This document shows positions 30,440 through 41,540 of a stretch of 64,000 nt of DNA, piece by piece. The translations under genes were made by a program, and so were the position numbers. Source of the stretch: Candidatus Altimarinota bacterium (lineage in GTDB: Bacteria; Patescibacteriota; Gracilibacteria; BD1-5; UBA2023); the NCBI GenBank assembly GCA_024709505.1, contig JANJWP010000005.1:1-64000 (forward strand), written 5' to 3'. The notes under the pieces are model-generated. The model ran no database searches and was not told the origin of the DNA. It was given only the letters and a program-made list of their open reading frames with translations. Each line of letters begins with the position of its first letter. Position 1 is the stretch's first letter.

Positions 30440-31108
30440 TTAGGTTTTTCGTATTTTTCCGATGGCCGTCACGGTGGTTGCCGTTTCGACCGCGGTATTT
30501 ACCGCCGTCCCTACCGCGCTCTTGGCGGTCTCCAGAACTTCTTCGAACGCGCCTTCGGCCGAACGCTCGAGCCGTTCGATTTCCCGACTGATGCGGACGA
30601 GGATGTCACGCGTTTCCTCGAACCGTATCCGCGAATGGGCGATTGACCGCACTGCCACCGAATGGAGTGCGCCATAGGCGACTTCGGTTACCGCGGCAAG
30701 GGCGTCGGCAATCTTCAAAACCGCGAATTCCCGCGTTTTCGGTACCGATACTTTTCCGAAGCCGAGGGGAAACATATGGGCTTCAATGATGCTTATGGCA
30801 TGAAGGTTCCGAAGCCCGACCTTCCGAGCGTTCCGGGCTGATTCGAGGCCGTGCTCGTAGCCTTTTACGCGCGTTTCGTGGAAATCGTGGAGAAGTCCCG
30901 CGAGAACGCAGGTTTCTACGTCGGCACGAAAGAGCTTTGCCAACCGCAAACAAAGCGAGGCCGTATGGATGAGGTGTTCGTGCCGGTTGAAAAAAAGGTG
31001 GTGTCGATGTCGGCGAAGCTTCGAGAACCGTTCGTGGGAAACGTAGGGCGCGATGATCTTCGAGAGTTCGTCACGGTCTTTTCCCCGGAGGAGAAAGAGG
31101 GAAAGCAT
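30440..31108 (-). CDS. HD-domain protein
   Basis: NRHEHLIHTASLCLRLAKLF...CVLAGLLHDFHETRVKGYEHGLES. Confidence 0.75.
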   Translation of the reverse strand: MLSLFLLRGKDRDELSKIIAPYVSHERFSKLRRHRHHLFFNRHEHLIHTASLCLRLAKLFRADVETCVLAGLLHDFHETRVKGYEHGLESARNARKVGLRNLHAISIIEAHMFPLGFGKVSVPKTREFAVLKIADALAAVTEVAYGALHSVAVRSIAHSRIRFEETRDILVRISREIERLERSAEGAFEEVLETAKSAVGTAVNTAVETATTVTAIGKIRKT

Positions 31109-31110
31109 GG

Positions 31111-31881
31111 TTATTTCGATGATTCGAGCTCCGGATAATTCCAGGTTCTCGGAGTATCGAGAAGGCGGGGTTTTATTACCCAGCCGACGTCCTTGGCAAT
31201 CTGGAAATGAAAGGGGACGATGCTGAAGGAATTGAAGATCTTAAAATACCCCACGTCGAGAAGCACTTTCCCTACGACGTCGGAACGTTTGAGATAGTGT
31301 CCGGTCGTTCCCGAGAGGCATGAACGGAAACACGAGCGTGAATCGGAAGAATTGTTCCGATTGTCGCCCATGGTGAAATAGTGCCCTTCCGGAACTTCGA
31401 ATTTCGGATCGCGAACGTCGTTCGGAAGGAACGTGCGACCTTTGTTGAATGCCGAAAGATAGTCTTCGTTCAATTTGGCGGCTTCAAGCATTTCCGGAGT
31501 TTTCAGCCACACTTCACCATCCTTGAATTCGATCGTATCGCCCGGAATTCCAACGACCCTTTTGATGTAGTATTCCTTGCCGTTCCCTGCATGGGGACGG
31601 ACGATCACCACGTCGCCGCGCTTCGGATCGCCGACTTTCACCACGCCGAAATCGGCATAGGAGAACTTGTCTACGAGAATGAATTCCTTGTCGTGGTATG
31701 ATTCTTCCATCGAATTCCCGCTGATTTGGAACGGGGAAGCCACGTATTCCCGAACGAACATTACGACGATGAGAATCACCGCAAGATCGCGGAAGAACGC
31801 GAGAGCTTCTTTTAGATGAAAGGTCTCGTTTTCGGATTCTTTCGGTCGGATTTCGGGATTGTCGGTCGGTTCGGGAATCAT
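31111..31881 (-). CDS. lepB: Signal peptidase I
   Basis: SPFQISGNSMEESYHDKEFILVDKF, KRGDVVIVRPHAGNGKEYYIKRVVGIPGDTIEF, GHYFTMGDNRNNSSDSR. Confidence 0.95.
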   Translation of the reverse strand: MIPEPTDNPEIRPKESENETFHLKEALAFFRDLAVILIVVMFVREYVASPFQISGNSMEESYHDKEFILVDKFSYADFGVVKVGDPKRGDVVIVRPHAGNGKEYYIKRVVGIPGDTIEFKDGEVWLKTPEMLEAAKLNEDYLSAFNKGRTFLPNDVRDPKFEVPEGHYFTMGDNRNNSSDSRSCFRSCLSGTTGHYLKRSDVVGKVLLDVGYFKIFNSFSIVPFHFQIAKDVGWVIKPRLLDTPRTWNYPELESSK

Positions 31882-31928
31882 GTTGGATTTTATTGAAAGA
31901 CCTTCTTTCGGAGGCGGGTCTCCCCGGA

Positions 31929-34688
31929 TTATTTTCCGTGGCAGGCTTTATATTTCTTTCCGCTTCCGCACGGACAGGGTTCGTTGCGTCCGACCTTCGG
32001 TACCGGAGTCCCGCTTGCTTGAGTCGGAGCCGGCGGATTGGAAGCGTTTGCCACGCGCACGACCCGAACGCCCTCGGAGTCTTGGGGTTGGACGTCGAGC
32101 GCCGCCTTGAAGACGGCTTCGTCGGAGAGAAGGTTCATAAGTCCTTCGGCGTTTCCGCTCGAAAGGCCGTCGAGCGCCCGTTCGAGTTTGGATTCGTCAA
32201 TTTCCACCGGCTCGATAGGTTGCGATACGGTGGCGGTAAGGAGTCCCTTGGTAACCTTCCGTCCGATCTCTTCGATGAGCGTGACGAATTTGTCGTAGGC
32301 CTTCTCCTTATAGACGACGAGCGGCTGTTTTTGGGCGTATCCTTCGAAGGCGACTTCTTCCCGGAGATGCGCCATTTCGTCGATGTGACGCATCCAAAGT
32401 TCGTCGATCGATTGGAGCATGAGGCGCTTTTCGTAGTCGGCGAATTCGGCGGGGAATTCCGCCATTTTCGGCTCGAGCGCGCGGAGAAAGGCGTTTTTTA
32501 TGATTTCCGTGATGACGGCGGAGTCGTCGGAAGTGATTTCGTCTTCGGAGAGGACGTTCGTCCCGGCGTATTCCGCACATTCCGAAACGAGTTTTGCGGC
32601 GTCGATTTCATCGGCGTCGTTCCGAGAATTTTCCACGAGGCGCTCCGAGAGTTCCGCGAAGGCGCGGACGACCTCTTCGTGGACATTTTCCTGCTCGAGA
32701 ATGCGGTTCCGGCGTCCGTAGATGACGAGCCGGTGGTGATTGAGAACGTCGTCGTATTCGAGAATGTGCTTGCGGATGTCGAAATTCCGGCCTTCAACCT
32801 GCTTTTGAACGCCGGTAATGCGTTTGGTGAGGGTGCCCGATTCCGCGAGCGGCTCATCGTCGGGAATGCTCGCGAAGAGGGGGGAATTGAAGAGCGAAAA
32901 AATCCGGTCGCCGCCGAAAATGCGCATGATGTCGTCCTGGGGCGAAACCATGAACTGCGAAAGGCCGGGGTCACCCTGGCGCCCCGAACGACCGCGAAGC
33001 TGGTTGTCGATGCGACGGGTTTCGTGTTTTTCGGTGCCGATAACGTAGAGTCCCCCGAGTTCGTAGATTTGTTCGCCGACTTCGACCGTCCCCGATAACG
33101 ACGCGACTTCTTCCGCGATCTTGATGTCGGTTCCGCGACCGGCCATGTTGGTCGCGATGGTGACGGCCCCCAATTGTCCGGCACGGGCGACGATTTCGGC
33201 TTCGCGCTCGTCTTGCTTGGCATTGAGGACTTCGTGGGGAATTCCGGCGCTTTGCAAGAGGGAAGAGAGGTATTCCGATTTCGCGACCGAAACCGTTCCC
33301 ACGAGAATGGGCTGGCCCTTTTCGTGCAAGGCTTTGATAAGCTTGACGACGTAGTCGTATTTTCCCTTCTCGTTTTTAAAGAGAAGATCCGATTTGTCCC
33401 TTCGGATGAGCGGGCGGTTGGTTGGAACGCAAACGACCTCGAGGCCGTAGATCTTGTAGAATTCCTCTTCTTCGGTTTTGGCCGTACCGGTCATTCCGGA
33501 GAGCTTCTTATAGAGGCGGAAATAGTTTTGGAACGTGATTGACGCGAGCGTGCGCGATTCCTGTTGGATCTTGACGTTTTCCTTCGCTTCGATGGCCTGG
33601 TGCAGGCCATCGGAATACCGCCGTCCGGAAAGGACGCGGCCGGTGTGTTCGTCGATGATCATGACGTTTTCTTCGCGCACCAGATAATCGACGTCGCGCT
33701 TGTAGACGGCGTTGGCCTTGAGCGCGTTTTCGACGTGGTGGAGATCGTTGTAGTGCGCCGAAACGTAGATGTTGTCGATGCCGAGCATTTTTTCGATTTC
33801 GCCGATTCCAGCTTCGTTCAACGTGGCCGTCTTTTGTTTTTCGTCCACCTTGTAATGAACGTTTTCCTGAAGCTTTTTCGCGATGGCCGCGAATTTTACG
33901 TACTTGCTGGTCGGTTCGGAATCCGGGGCGCTGATGATGAGCGGGGTTCGGGCTTCGTCTACGAGGATGGAGTCAACTTCATCGACGATGGCGTAGTACA
34001 AAGGCCCCATGACGCGGCGTTCGACGTTCGAGACCATGTTGTCGCGAAGGTAGTCGAAACCGAGTTCGTTATTGGTCGCGTAGACGACGTTTGCGCGGTA
34101 CATTTCGCGCTTTACGTCGGGTTGCTGGTGGTGGACGATCACGCCGGTTTTGAGGCCGAGCGCTCCGTAGATGATTCCCATTTCCATCGCGTCGCGGCGG
34201 GCAAGGTAGTCGTTAACGGTAACGACGTGAACCGGAAGCCCGACGAGCGCGTTCAGATAGGCGGCGATGGTCGCGACGAGGGTTTTTCCTTCGCCGGTCT
34301 TCATTTCGGCGATGGAGCGGTCGTTCAAGGCCATGGCGCCGACGATTTGAACGTCGTAAGGAACCATGTTCCACACGACCTTCCGCCCGTCTTCGAGTTC
34401 GAATTCGCGGCCGTTTATCAAACGGCAGGCGATGCGGTGGACGGCAAGGGCTTCGTTTCGGATTTCCGCGAGGATTTCCTTAATCTTCGCGTAATCTTCC
34501 GCATTTTTATAATCCAATCCCTCGAACCGCGACAGGAATTCCCGGGTTTTCGCTTGAACGGCGTCGAGATCGGTCAACTCGCCCGAGAGCCGCGCTTCGT
34601 GCTCCTTTACGTCTTCGAGTTCGCGAAAATACTCTTTGAGACGCTTTTCGGTCGGGTCTCAGAAAAGGGCTTTGAGGAAGGGGTGCAT
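31929..34688 (-). CDS. secA: Preprotein translocase SecA; start extended through one TGA relative to ORF track
   Basis: MHPFLKALF[G][41 protein letters not shown]..., [35 protein letters not shown]-terminal [18 protein letters not shown]. Confidence 0.97.
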
Positions 34689-34906
34689 CGTTGAAGGATT
34701 GGATAAGCGTTCCGGCCTTGGTACGGAGTACGGGAACGGGAAGCCGCGGTCGATAGAAAAAACTCCGGTTCTCGCCGGAAACGCGCAAATTATACGGATT
34801 TTTCGGGAAAAACAACGTTTTTAAAAGGAATGGATGTCGGATTTTCCGCGTTGATTTCCATGGATTTTCGTTACGCTTTTAAAAGTTGTCCGTGCCCTTT
34901 CGTTCC

Positions 34907-35347
34907 ATGTCCTCCGAAAATTCCAAAGAATCCTTCGAATTCGAATTGCGCCTCGACCCCAAAATGGAACCCCCGAAATTTTTTTCTTACGTCCGGGGGG
35001 TGATCGCCAAGAAGGTCACGAATTTCGAAGACCGCGTTCAGTCGGACGTTTCGGATATTTCCACGCGCCTCGTTCTTTTGCGGGACGCGCAATCGGCCTG
35101 AAAAGCTTTTGAAGTCCGGGTGTCCGAAGCCGAAAACGTTGCCGGTTCGAAAAAACAGTCGCGCGAACTTACCGCCGCGATTTTGGAATTCAACGCCGCG
35201 ATGAAGGAACTCGATTCGCGCCTCAAAGAGGAAATCCGCTTTCAGGAATCTCGCGGGGGCATATCGGAACCGGCGTTGCCGGAAGAAGACGATTTCCGCC
35301 TCCGTTCCGATGAGGCGATTCGCTTCCTTCGGGAAAACGATTGGTAA
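34907..35347 (+). CDS. Hypothetical coiled-coil-like protein; TGA at about 35099
   Basis: 34886-35101 and 35120-35347 in the same frame, only TGA between. Confidence 0.6.
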
Positions 35348-35407
35348 AACCCCTCCACGGAAGGGGGGGGAGGGGTTAAAAAATGCCTTTTGCCTCTTTT
35401 GGGCAGG

Positions 35408-36733
35408 TTATTTTAGGAAAATATCCACCACCTTGCGGTACGCGAGACGGTTCTTCACGTCCTCGTAGTAGGTATCTCCGGGAACGAGCTTGGCCTTGAG
35501 GCGTTCGCGTACTTGTTCGGAAGAATAGGACGAAATGATCGAATTCACTTCGATCGCGATTTCCTCGTCGGTAGCCTCCACGCCCTTGATTTCCCGAATT
35601 TTTTTCAAAATGAGTTCGGCGCTGAGGCGGCGGCGGGCTTCCGGGACCACGACCTCTTTTTTATAGGTCTCCTCATCTTTTCCGACGTGCGAAAGATAGT
35701 CTTTCGCGGTGAATCCCTGCGCCTCCATGTTTCCTTTCTGTTCGCGCCAGATGGTTTCGGTTTCACGCTCGACAAGCCCCGGACCGAGATCGAGTTCGGT
35801 GATCGCGAGAAGCGCTTCGAGGAGCTTCGCTTCATCCTTCATGCGGGCTTCGCGCTCGCGTTCGGCGAGGATTTCTTTCCGGAGAATGTCCTTCAGTCCC
35901 GCGACGTCGGTTTTCACTCCGCGCAACCGTTCGATGAATTCTTCGGTCCATTCGGGCTTGTGCGGTTTTTCAAGCTTGAAGACGGTGGTTACGAAAAACA
36001 CCTTCCGACCCTTGAACGCGTCGGCATGGTAATCCTTGGGGAACGTGATTTCAAATTCGACCACTTCTCCAACCTTGTGTCCGACGAGGTTGTCTTCGAA
36101 ACCCGGAATGAATTGTCCGGAGCCGATGACGAGCGGAAAGGCTTTGACCTTGGTTTCCGGAATTTCCGCCCCGCCCCGCTTTTCGAAGCCTTGGGTGTCG
36201 AGCGTGACGCGGTCCCCCTTTTCGATGACCATTTTGCTTGCGTCGAACCCGTCGTCGCCATGGGTTCCGGCATCGTGGTAGTGGGTAAAGCGCTTTTCGA
36301 TTTCCGAGAAAGCTTTTTCGGCATCCGATTCGGTTGCGTCAACGACGGTTTTTTCAATCGAAATTTTCGCCATTTTCTTTTCGTCGATTTTCGCTTCGGG
36401 AAGCACCTCGAGTTCGAGGACGATTTCAAGGGGTTCTACCGACTTGATGTTCTTGACGTTTCCCGGAGCCACCGGAACGGCCCCCGTTTTTTCGAGGATT
36501 TTGTGGTATTGCCGGTCGAGGTACGAATTTACCGCGCGTTCGGTAACGCGGACTTCCCCGTATTCCCGAACGACGACTTCTTTGGGGACGTTTCCTTTGC
36601 GGAATCCCTTGAACGAAACGTTCTCCGCGATTTCGGCAATGGCTTCGTCGCGGGCCTTTTCAAAGGCTTTGGCGCTGTCTTTTACGACGACTTCAATCGT
36701 ATGGGCGTTCTTTTTTTGACTGGTGATTTGCAT
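35408..36733 (-). CDS. tig: Trigger factor
   Basis: FKGFRKGNVPKEVVVREYG N-terminal signature; PPIase and C-terminal domains. Confidence 0.95.
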   Translation of the reverse strand: MQITSQKKNAHTIEVVVKDSAKAFEKARDEAIAEIAENVSFKGFRKGNVPKEVVVREYGEVRVTERAVNSYLDRQYHKILEKTGAVPVAPGNVKNIKSVEPLEIVLELEVLPEAKIDEKKMAKISIEKTVVDATESDAEKAFSEIEKRFTHYHDAGTHGDDGFDASKMVIEKGDRVTLDTQGFEKRGGAEIPETKVKAFPLVIGSGQFIPGFEDNLVGHKVGEVVEFEITFPKDYHADAFKGRKVFFVTTVFKLEKPHKPEWTEEFIERLRGVKTDVAGLKDILRKEILAEREREARMKDEAKLLEALLAITELDLGPGLVERETETIWREQKGNMEAQGFTAKDYLSHVGKDEETYKKEVVVPEARRRLSAELILKKIREIKGVEATDEEIAIEVNSIISSYSSEQVRERLKAKLVPGDTYYEDVKNRLAYRKVVDIFLK

Positions 36734-36970
36734 GAAAAACCGAAAAAGGGAAAAATGAGCGCGAAAATTGTATGCAAAAGGGGCGGCTATTCAAATTTTC
36801 TTCCCGTCGGAACGCTTTTTGGCAAAGGGTCGAATCCGATTTGAAACCCTACCGACGAACGGTATAATTATCAGCGAGGAAAAACGAAAGTCCTTCCGGG
36901 AACCGCGCGCGCAAGCGGACGGTTCCGATTAAAAAATTTATACGAACTCGACTCGTCCAACAACAGTTTT

Positions 36971-38206
36971 ATGGTTCCAGGAGAAACATTTACCGCGATA
37001 GACATCGGCAGTTCCAAAATCAAGACGATCATCGGAACTTTTACCGAAGACAAGAAGCTCCGGGTCCTCGGAGTGGGGGTGGCGGCGTCCGGCGGCGTCC
37101 GGAAGGGCAACATTCTCGACATGGACGAATTTAAAAAGAACGTTGACGCCTCGCTTCTCGAAGCCGAGAAAATGACGGGTGAAGAAACCCGCAGCGTCTA
37201 CCTCTGCGTCTCCGGCACCTCCATCGATTCCGTTGTCGGAACGGGAATCGTCGCCGTTCCCCACGGCGAGGTTTCCGAAGAGGACGTCTCCCGGGCGCTC
37301 GACATGTCCCAAAACGGGGTCGATCTCACGAATCGCGAGGTTCTCAAGGTCATTCCGGAATCCTTCGCCCTCGACAACGAGGCGGGAATCAAGAATCCGG
37401 TCGGCATGGCCGCGAAGAAGCTCGAAGTCCGGGCGCATATTTTCTCGGTAGGGGAGAACGTCCTTTGAAACATCAAGAAGGGCATCGCCGACGTGGGCGT
37501 CGATATTTACGACGTCTATCCCAACGTCATCTCCGCCCCCGAAGCGGTGCTTACCCGCCGCCAAAAGGAGCTTGGCGTCGTGGTCGTCGATATCGGCGCC
37601 TCGACTACCGACGTCGCCGTATACGAAGAGGGGACGCTCATTTTCGCCACCGTCATCCCGATGGGCGGCGAGCACGTCACTTCCGACGTCGCCATCGGCG
37701 CCCGCGTCTCCATCGATTTGGCCGAGAAGCTTAAAATCGAATACGGCGACCTCGCCTTTGCCAAGGAGGAAAAGGCCAAGGACGAAGACATTCAGCTTTC
37801 CAAGCTTTCCAAGACCGAAACCGCGACCGTTTCGAAGAAGTATCTCTCCGAAATCGTCCGCGCACGCTATGGCGAAATCTTCTATTTCATCAACGCCGAG
37901 TTGAAGAAGATCGGAAAGGATGGCATGCTTCCCGAGGGGGCGGTCATAACGGGCGGCGGCGCCAAGATGCGCGGCGTCGTCGAGCTCGCCAAGGAAATCT
38001 TCCGGCTTCCCGCGGCTGTCGGCATTCCCGAAGACAGCGATTTGATTTCCGGAACTTCCATCGGCGATCCGGTGTATGCCGGGGTTATCGGCACCCTCCT
38101 TCTCTCGCAGCGTTACGGATCCCATCGACACCGATTGAGGCTCAGCTTCTCGGTCGGAGGGTTCTGGAATTCGCTCAAGAACCTCTTTTCCAAACTCGTA
38201 CCGTAA
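36971..38206 (+). CDS. ftsA: Cell division protein FtsA; TGA at 37466
   Basis: [24 protein letters not shown][G][55 protein letters not shown]; next to ftsZ. Confidence 0.95.
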
Positions 38207-38232
38207 TTATTTTTCTTTTTTTCCGCTCCCAT

Positions 38233-39441
38233 ATGGCCGCTCCGAAGAAAACCGACGACAAGTTGAAATCCCTCCTCCGCAACGATATGGGAGGATTTCA
38301 TTCCCAAGTTGAGGAAATCAACGTCACCGATTACATCTCCCCCATCGCCAACATCAAGGTCGTCGGGGTCGGCGGGGGCGGCGTCAATGCCGTTAACCGC
38401 ATGATCCAGTCGGGTCTTGAGGGCGTCGAATTCCTCGCCGTCAATACTGACGCTCAGGCGCTCTTTTCGTCCAAGGCGAACGTCCGGATCAATATCGGAC
38501 GGGCTACCACCCGGGGACTCGGTGCCGGAGCGAATCCCCAAATCGGACAGAAGGCGGCCGAAGAGTCTTCCGAAGAACTCAAACAGGCCCTTGCCGGAGC
38601 GGACATGGTGTTTGTCACCTGTGGTCTCGGCGGAGGAACCGGAACCGGCGCGGCCCCGGTCATTGCCGAAATCGCCAAGGGACTCGGCGCCCTCGTCATC
38701 GGTGTCGTAACCAAGCCGTTCGGATTCGAAGGACAGCGCCGCAACGTCCAAGCTCTCGACGGATATGACCGCTTGAAGGAAAAGGTCGATACCCTCATTA
38801 CCATTCCGAACGACAAGATTCTCTCCATCATCGATAAGAAGACCCCGCTTCTCGAGGCGTTCTCCATCGTTGACGAAGTATTGAATCAGGGCGTACAGGG
38901 CGTATCCGACCTCATCACCCTTCCGGGACTCATCAACGTGGACTTTGCCGACGTGAGGTCCGTTATGGAAAATGCCGGGTCCGCACTCATGGGCATCGGA
39001 TACGGTTCCGGAGAAAACCGCGCCATCGAAGCGGCCCGCGCTGCCATCGATTCTCCGCTTCTCGAGCTTTCCATTGCCGGAGCGAAGGGGCTTCTCTTCA
39101 ATATCACGGGCGGAACCGATCTCTCCATGTTCGAGGTTGACGAAGCGGCCCGCATCATTACCGAAGCTTGCGATCCCGAAGCGAACATCATCTTCGGCGC
39201 GACCATCAACGAGAACTATACCGGCGAAATTAAGATCACCGTCGTCGCTACCGGCTTCAACGAGGAAACCAATCAGCGTTACAGCGAGGCGCCGCGTCAG
39301 AGCGCAAGCCCGTTCCGTCCCCATCCGGTCGGACGCTCGACCGCTCCGCAACAGCAGTCGTTTCAGTCCCCGGCGTCTTCCCCGGCGTCTTCCCAAAGCG
39401 ATCTCGACGTTCCGGCATTTCTCCGCAATAAGATGAAATAG
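38233..39441 (+). CDS. ftsZ: Cell division protein FtsZ
   Basis: [36 protein letters not shown]-terminal [12 protein letters not shown]. Confidence 0.98.
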   Translation: MAAPKKTDDKLKSLLRNDMGGFHSQVEEINVTDYISPIANIKVVGVGGGGVNAVNRMIQSGLEGVEFLAVNTDAQALFSSKANVRINIGRATTRGLGAGANPQIGQKAAEESSEELKQALAGADMVFVTCGLGGGTGTGAAPVIAEIAKGLGALVIGVVTKPFGFEGQRRNVQALDGYDRLKEKVDTLITIPNDKILSIIDKKTPLLEAFSIVDEVLNQGVQGVSDLITLPGLINVDFADVRSVMENAGSALMGIGYGSGENRAIEAARAAIDSPLLELSIAGAKGLLFNITGGTDLSMFEVDEAARIITEACDPEANIIFGATINENYTGEIKITVVATGFNEETNQRYSEAPRQSASPFRPHPVGRSTAPQQQSFQSPASSPASSQSDLDVPAFLRNKMK

Positions 39442-39503
39442 CCTTCCGGCACTTGAGAAAACCCCTCCGGAAAAGGAGGGGTTTTCCTCTCTTCACGATC
39501 GAA

Positions 39504-41372
39504 ATGGACGTTCAATCTTTTCTTTCATTCTTCCGCCGTCCGCGTACGGACGCTTCCAATAAAGCCTTCCGGAAAGCGTACTTTTTCGCATTTCCGCTTT
39601 TTCTCCTCTTTCTTGTCGAAACGGTTTCCCGCTCCGATTTTTGGGCGCTTTTCATTTTTGCGGGAGCGAATCCTTTCATTGCCGCATTTTCTTACGTTTG
39701 GATATTGGCGGTTCAAACCCTAGCCTTCTTCATTTTTGGAAGGGCGTCGTTTTTCGTTTCGTCACTCTCCGTTTCGATTCTCGCGGTTGCCCATGCCGAA
39801 AAACTTCGGACTCTTGCCGAACCGCTCTACGCTACCGACGTGCTTGCCCACGCATCGGCCCTTGGAACCCTTGCGGGATTTTCGGGAATCCCCCCGTCCT
39901 CCGCCGTTTTCGCTCCGGTACTTTTTGCCCTTTTCGTCTCATTTGTGGGATGGAGGCGCTTTCCGCCCTTTTCCTTTGCGGATTCCACCTCTTCCGATCG
40001 CGCTTTCCGCTTCGGTTGAATCGTAGTTTTTTCCGCTTTGAATTTCGCGGTTTTTTTCAATGCCTTCGGAACGCTTTCGATGATTCAAAAGGCCGTTTGA
40101 CTGACTCCGGAAGAATATTCGTGGCGGCAAATCGAAAACTACGAACGCAACGGGTTTCTCGGAGGGTTTTTTACGAACCTCGGAAATTTCCACGTAAACA
40201 AACCGGAGGGGTATTCCGTTGACGCGGTAGAAAAGATGTCCGACGAATACCGTCATGCGACCTCGGCCTCAGGAACGAAACGTCCTAACGTGGTTTTCGT
40301 ATTGAGCGAATCTTTCTGGGATCCGACCGCACTTCCCGGAGTTTCGTTCGAAAGGGATCCCGTTTCGAATTTTCGGGACATCCGCAAGTCCTTCGGGGGA
40401 GGGGAAATCGTTTCGCCCACGTTTTGAGGCAAGACGGCCTTGGTTGAATTCGAAATTCTTACGGGAAATTCGGTCGCATGGATTCCGAAGGGAAGCATTC
40501 CGTACCAGCAATATTTCCGACGCGACGTTCCCTCCATCGTTTGGGAATTTCGGAATGCCGGATATTCGACGACGGCAATCCATACCTACCATAAGAACTT
40601 TTTTAGCCGGATTCGCGCGTATCCGCTTCTCGGATTCGAGCGTTTTATCGGACTCGAAGACATGCCCGACGCCCAAACGAAAGGGAAATTCGTCTCCGAC
40701 GCGACCCTTACCGATTATATTCTCGATGCCGTCGGTCGCGCCACTCCCGATGCCCCGGCGTTTGTGTTCGCCGTTTCAATGGAAAACCATTTCTCCTATG
40801 AAGGCGACAAATTTAACCGCCATGACATCGGAGTTCTTTCGTCCGCGCTCCCGGAAAACGACCTCCTCACGCTGAAAAACTACGTTCAAGGCGTCCACGA
40901 TGCCGATACGGAGCTCCGAAGACTCATAACCGAACTCGAAAAGATTCCGGAACCTACCTACGTCGTATTTTTCGGCGACCATTTAGGAATTTTGGGCGAC
41001 CGCTACCGGGTTTATGAAAAAACCGGATTCGTCCCGTCTTCCGACGATGCTCGGTGGAGCGCTTTTGACCGTCTGAAGATGCGGACTCCGCCGTTCGTTG
41101 CGTGGAATAACTTTTCGCATCCCGAACCATTTGAAGCGGACGAACGGATCCGCGCCCCATTTTTTTGAACCCGCTTCCTTCAAGGACTCGGCATTTCCCG
41201 GGTTTCGCCCTTTTTCCGTTTTCTCTCGGATGTGGAACCCTGTTTTTCGAATCCCGCTCCGGAACTCTCCGACGCCTTCGATCCAAAATCTTTTACGAAG
41301 CGGGGGAAGTCCTGCGCCTCCGCGATGCGGGAATGGGAAGCCTTCCAATACGCCAATCTTTTTGGACGATAG
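39504..41372 (+). CDS. LtaS-like sulfatase/phosphoglycerol transferase membrane protein; 4 in-frame TGA
   Basis: N-term TMs; KRPNVVFVLSESFWDPT; GGEIVSPTF[G]GKTALVEFEILTGNS; VVFFGDHLGILG; ends in TAG 41370. Confidence 0.88.
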
Positions 41373-41540
41373 TTTTTCCTGGAAATTTCCCTTACTCCCA
41401 TTGGCTTTCGGGAGGCTTCCGGATACAATCGCGTGCGTTTTACGAGATGGAGGCACGAAGGCGTCCGAGCGATTTCGACTCCATTATGAACGAGGACGCC
41501 TTCGTGCCTCCAATTCCATTCCCATACCGATTTTTTCCGA

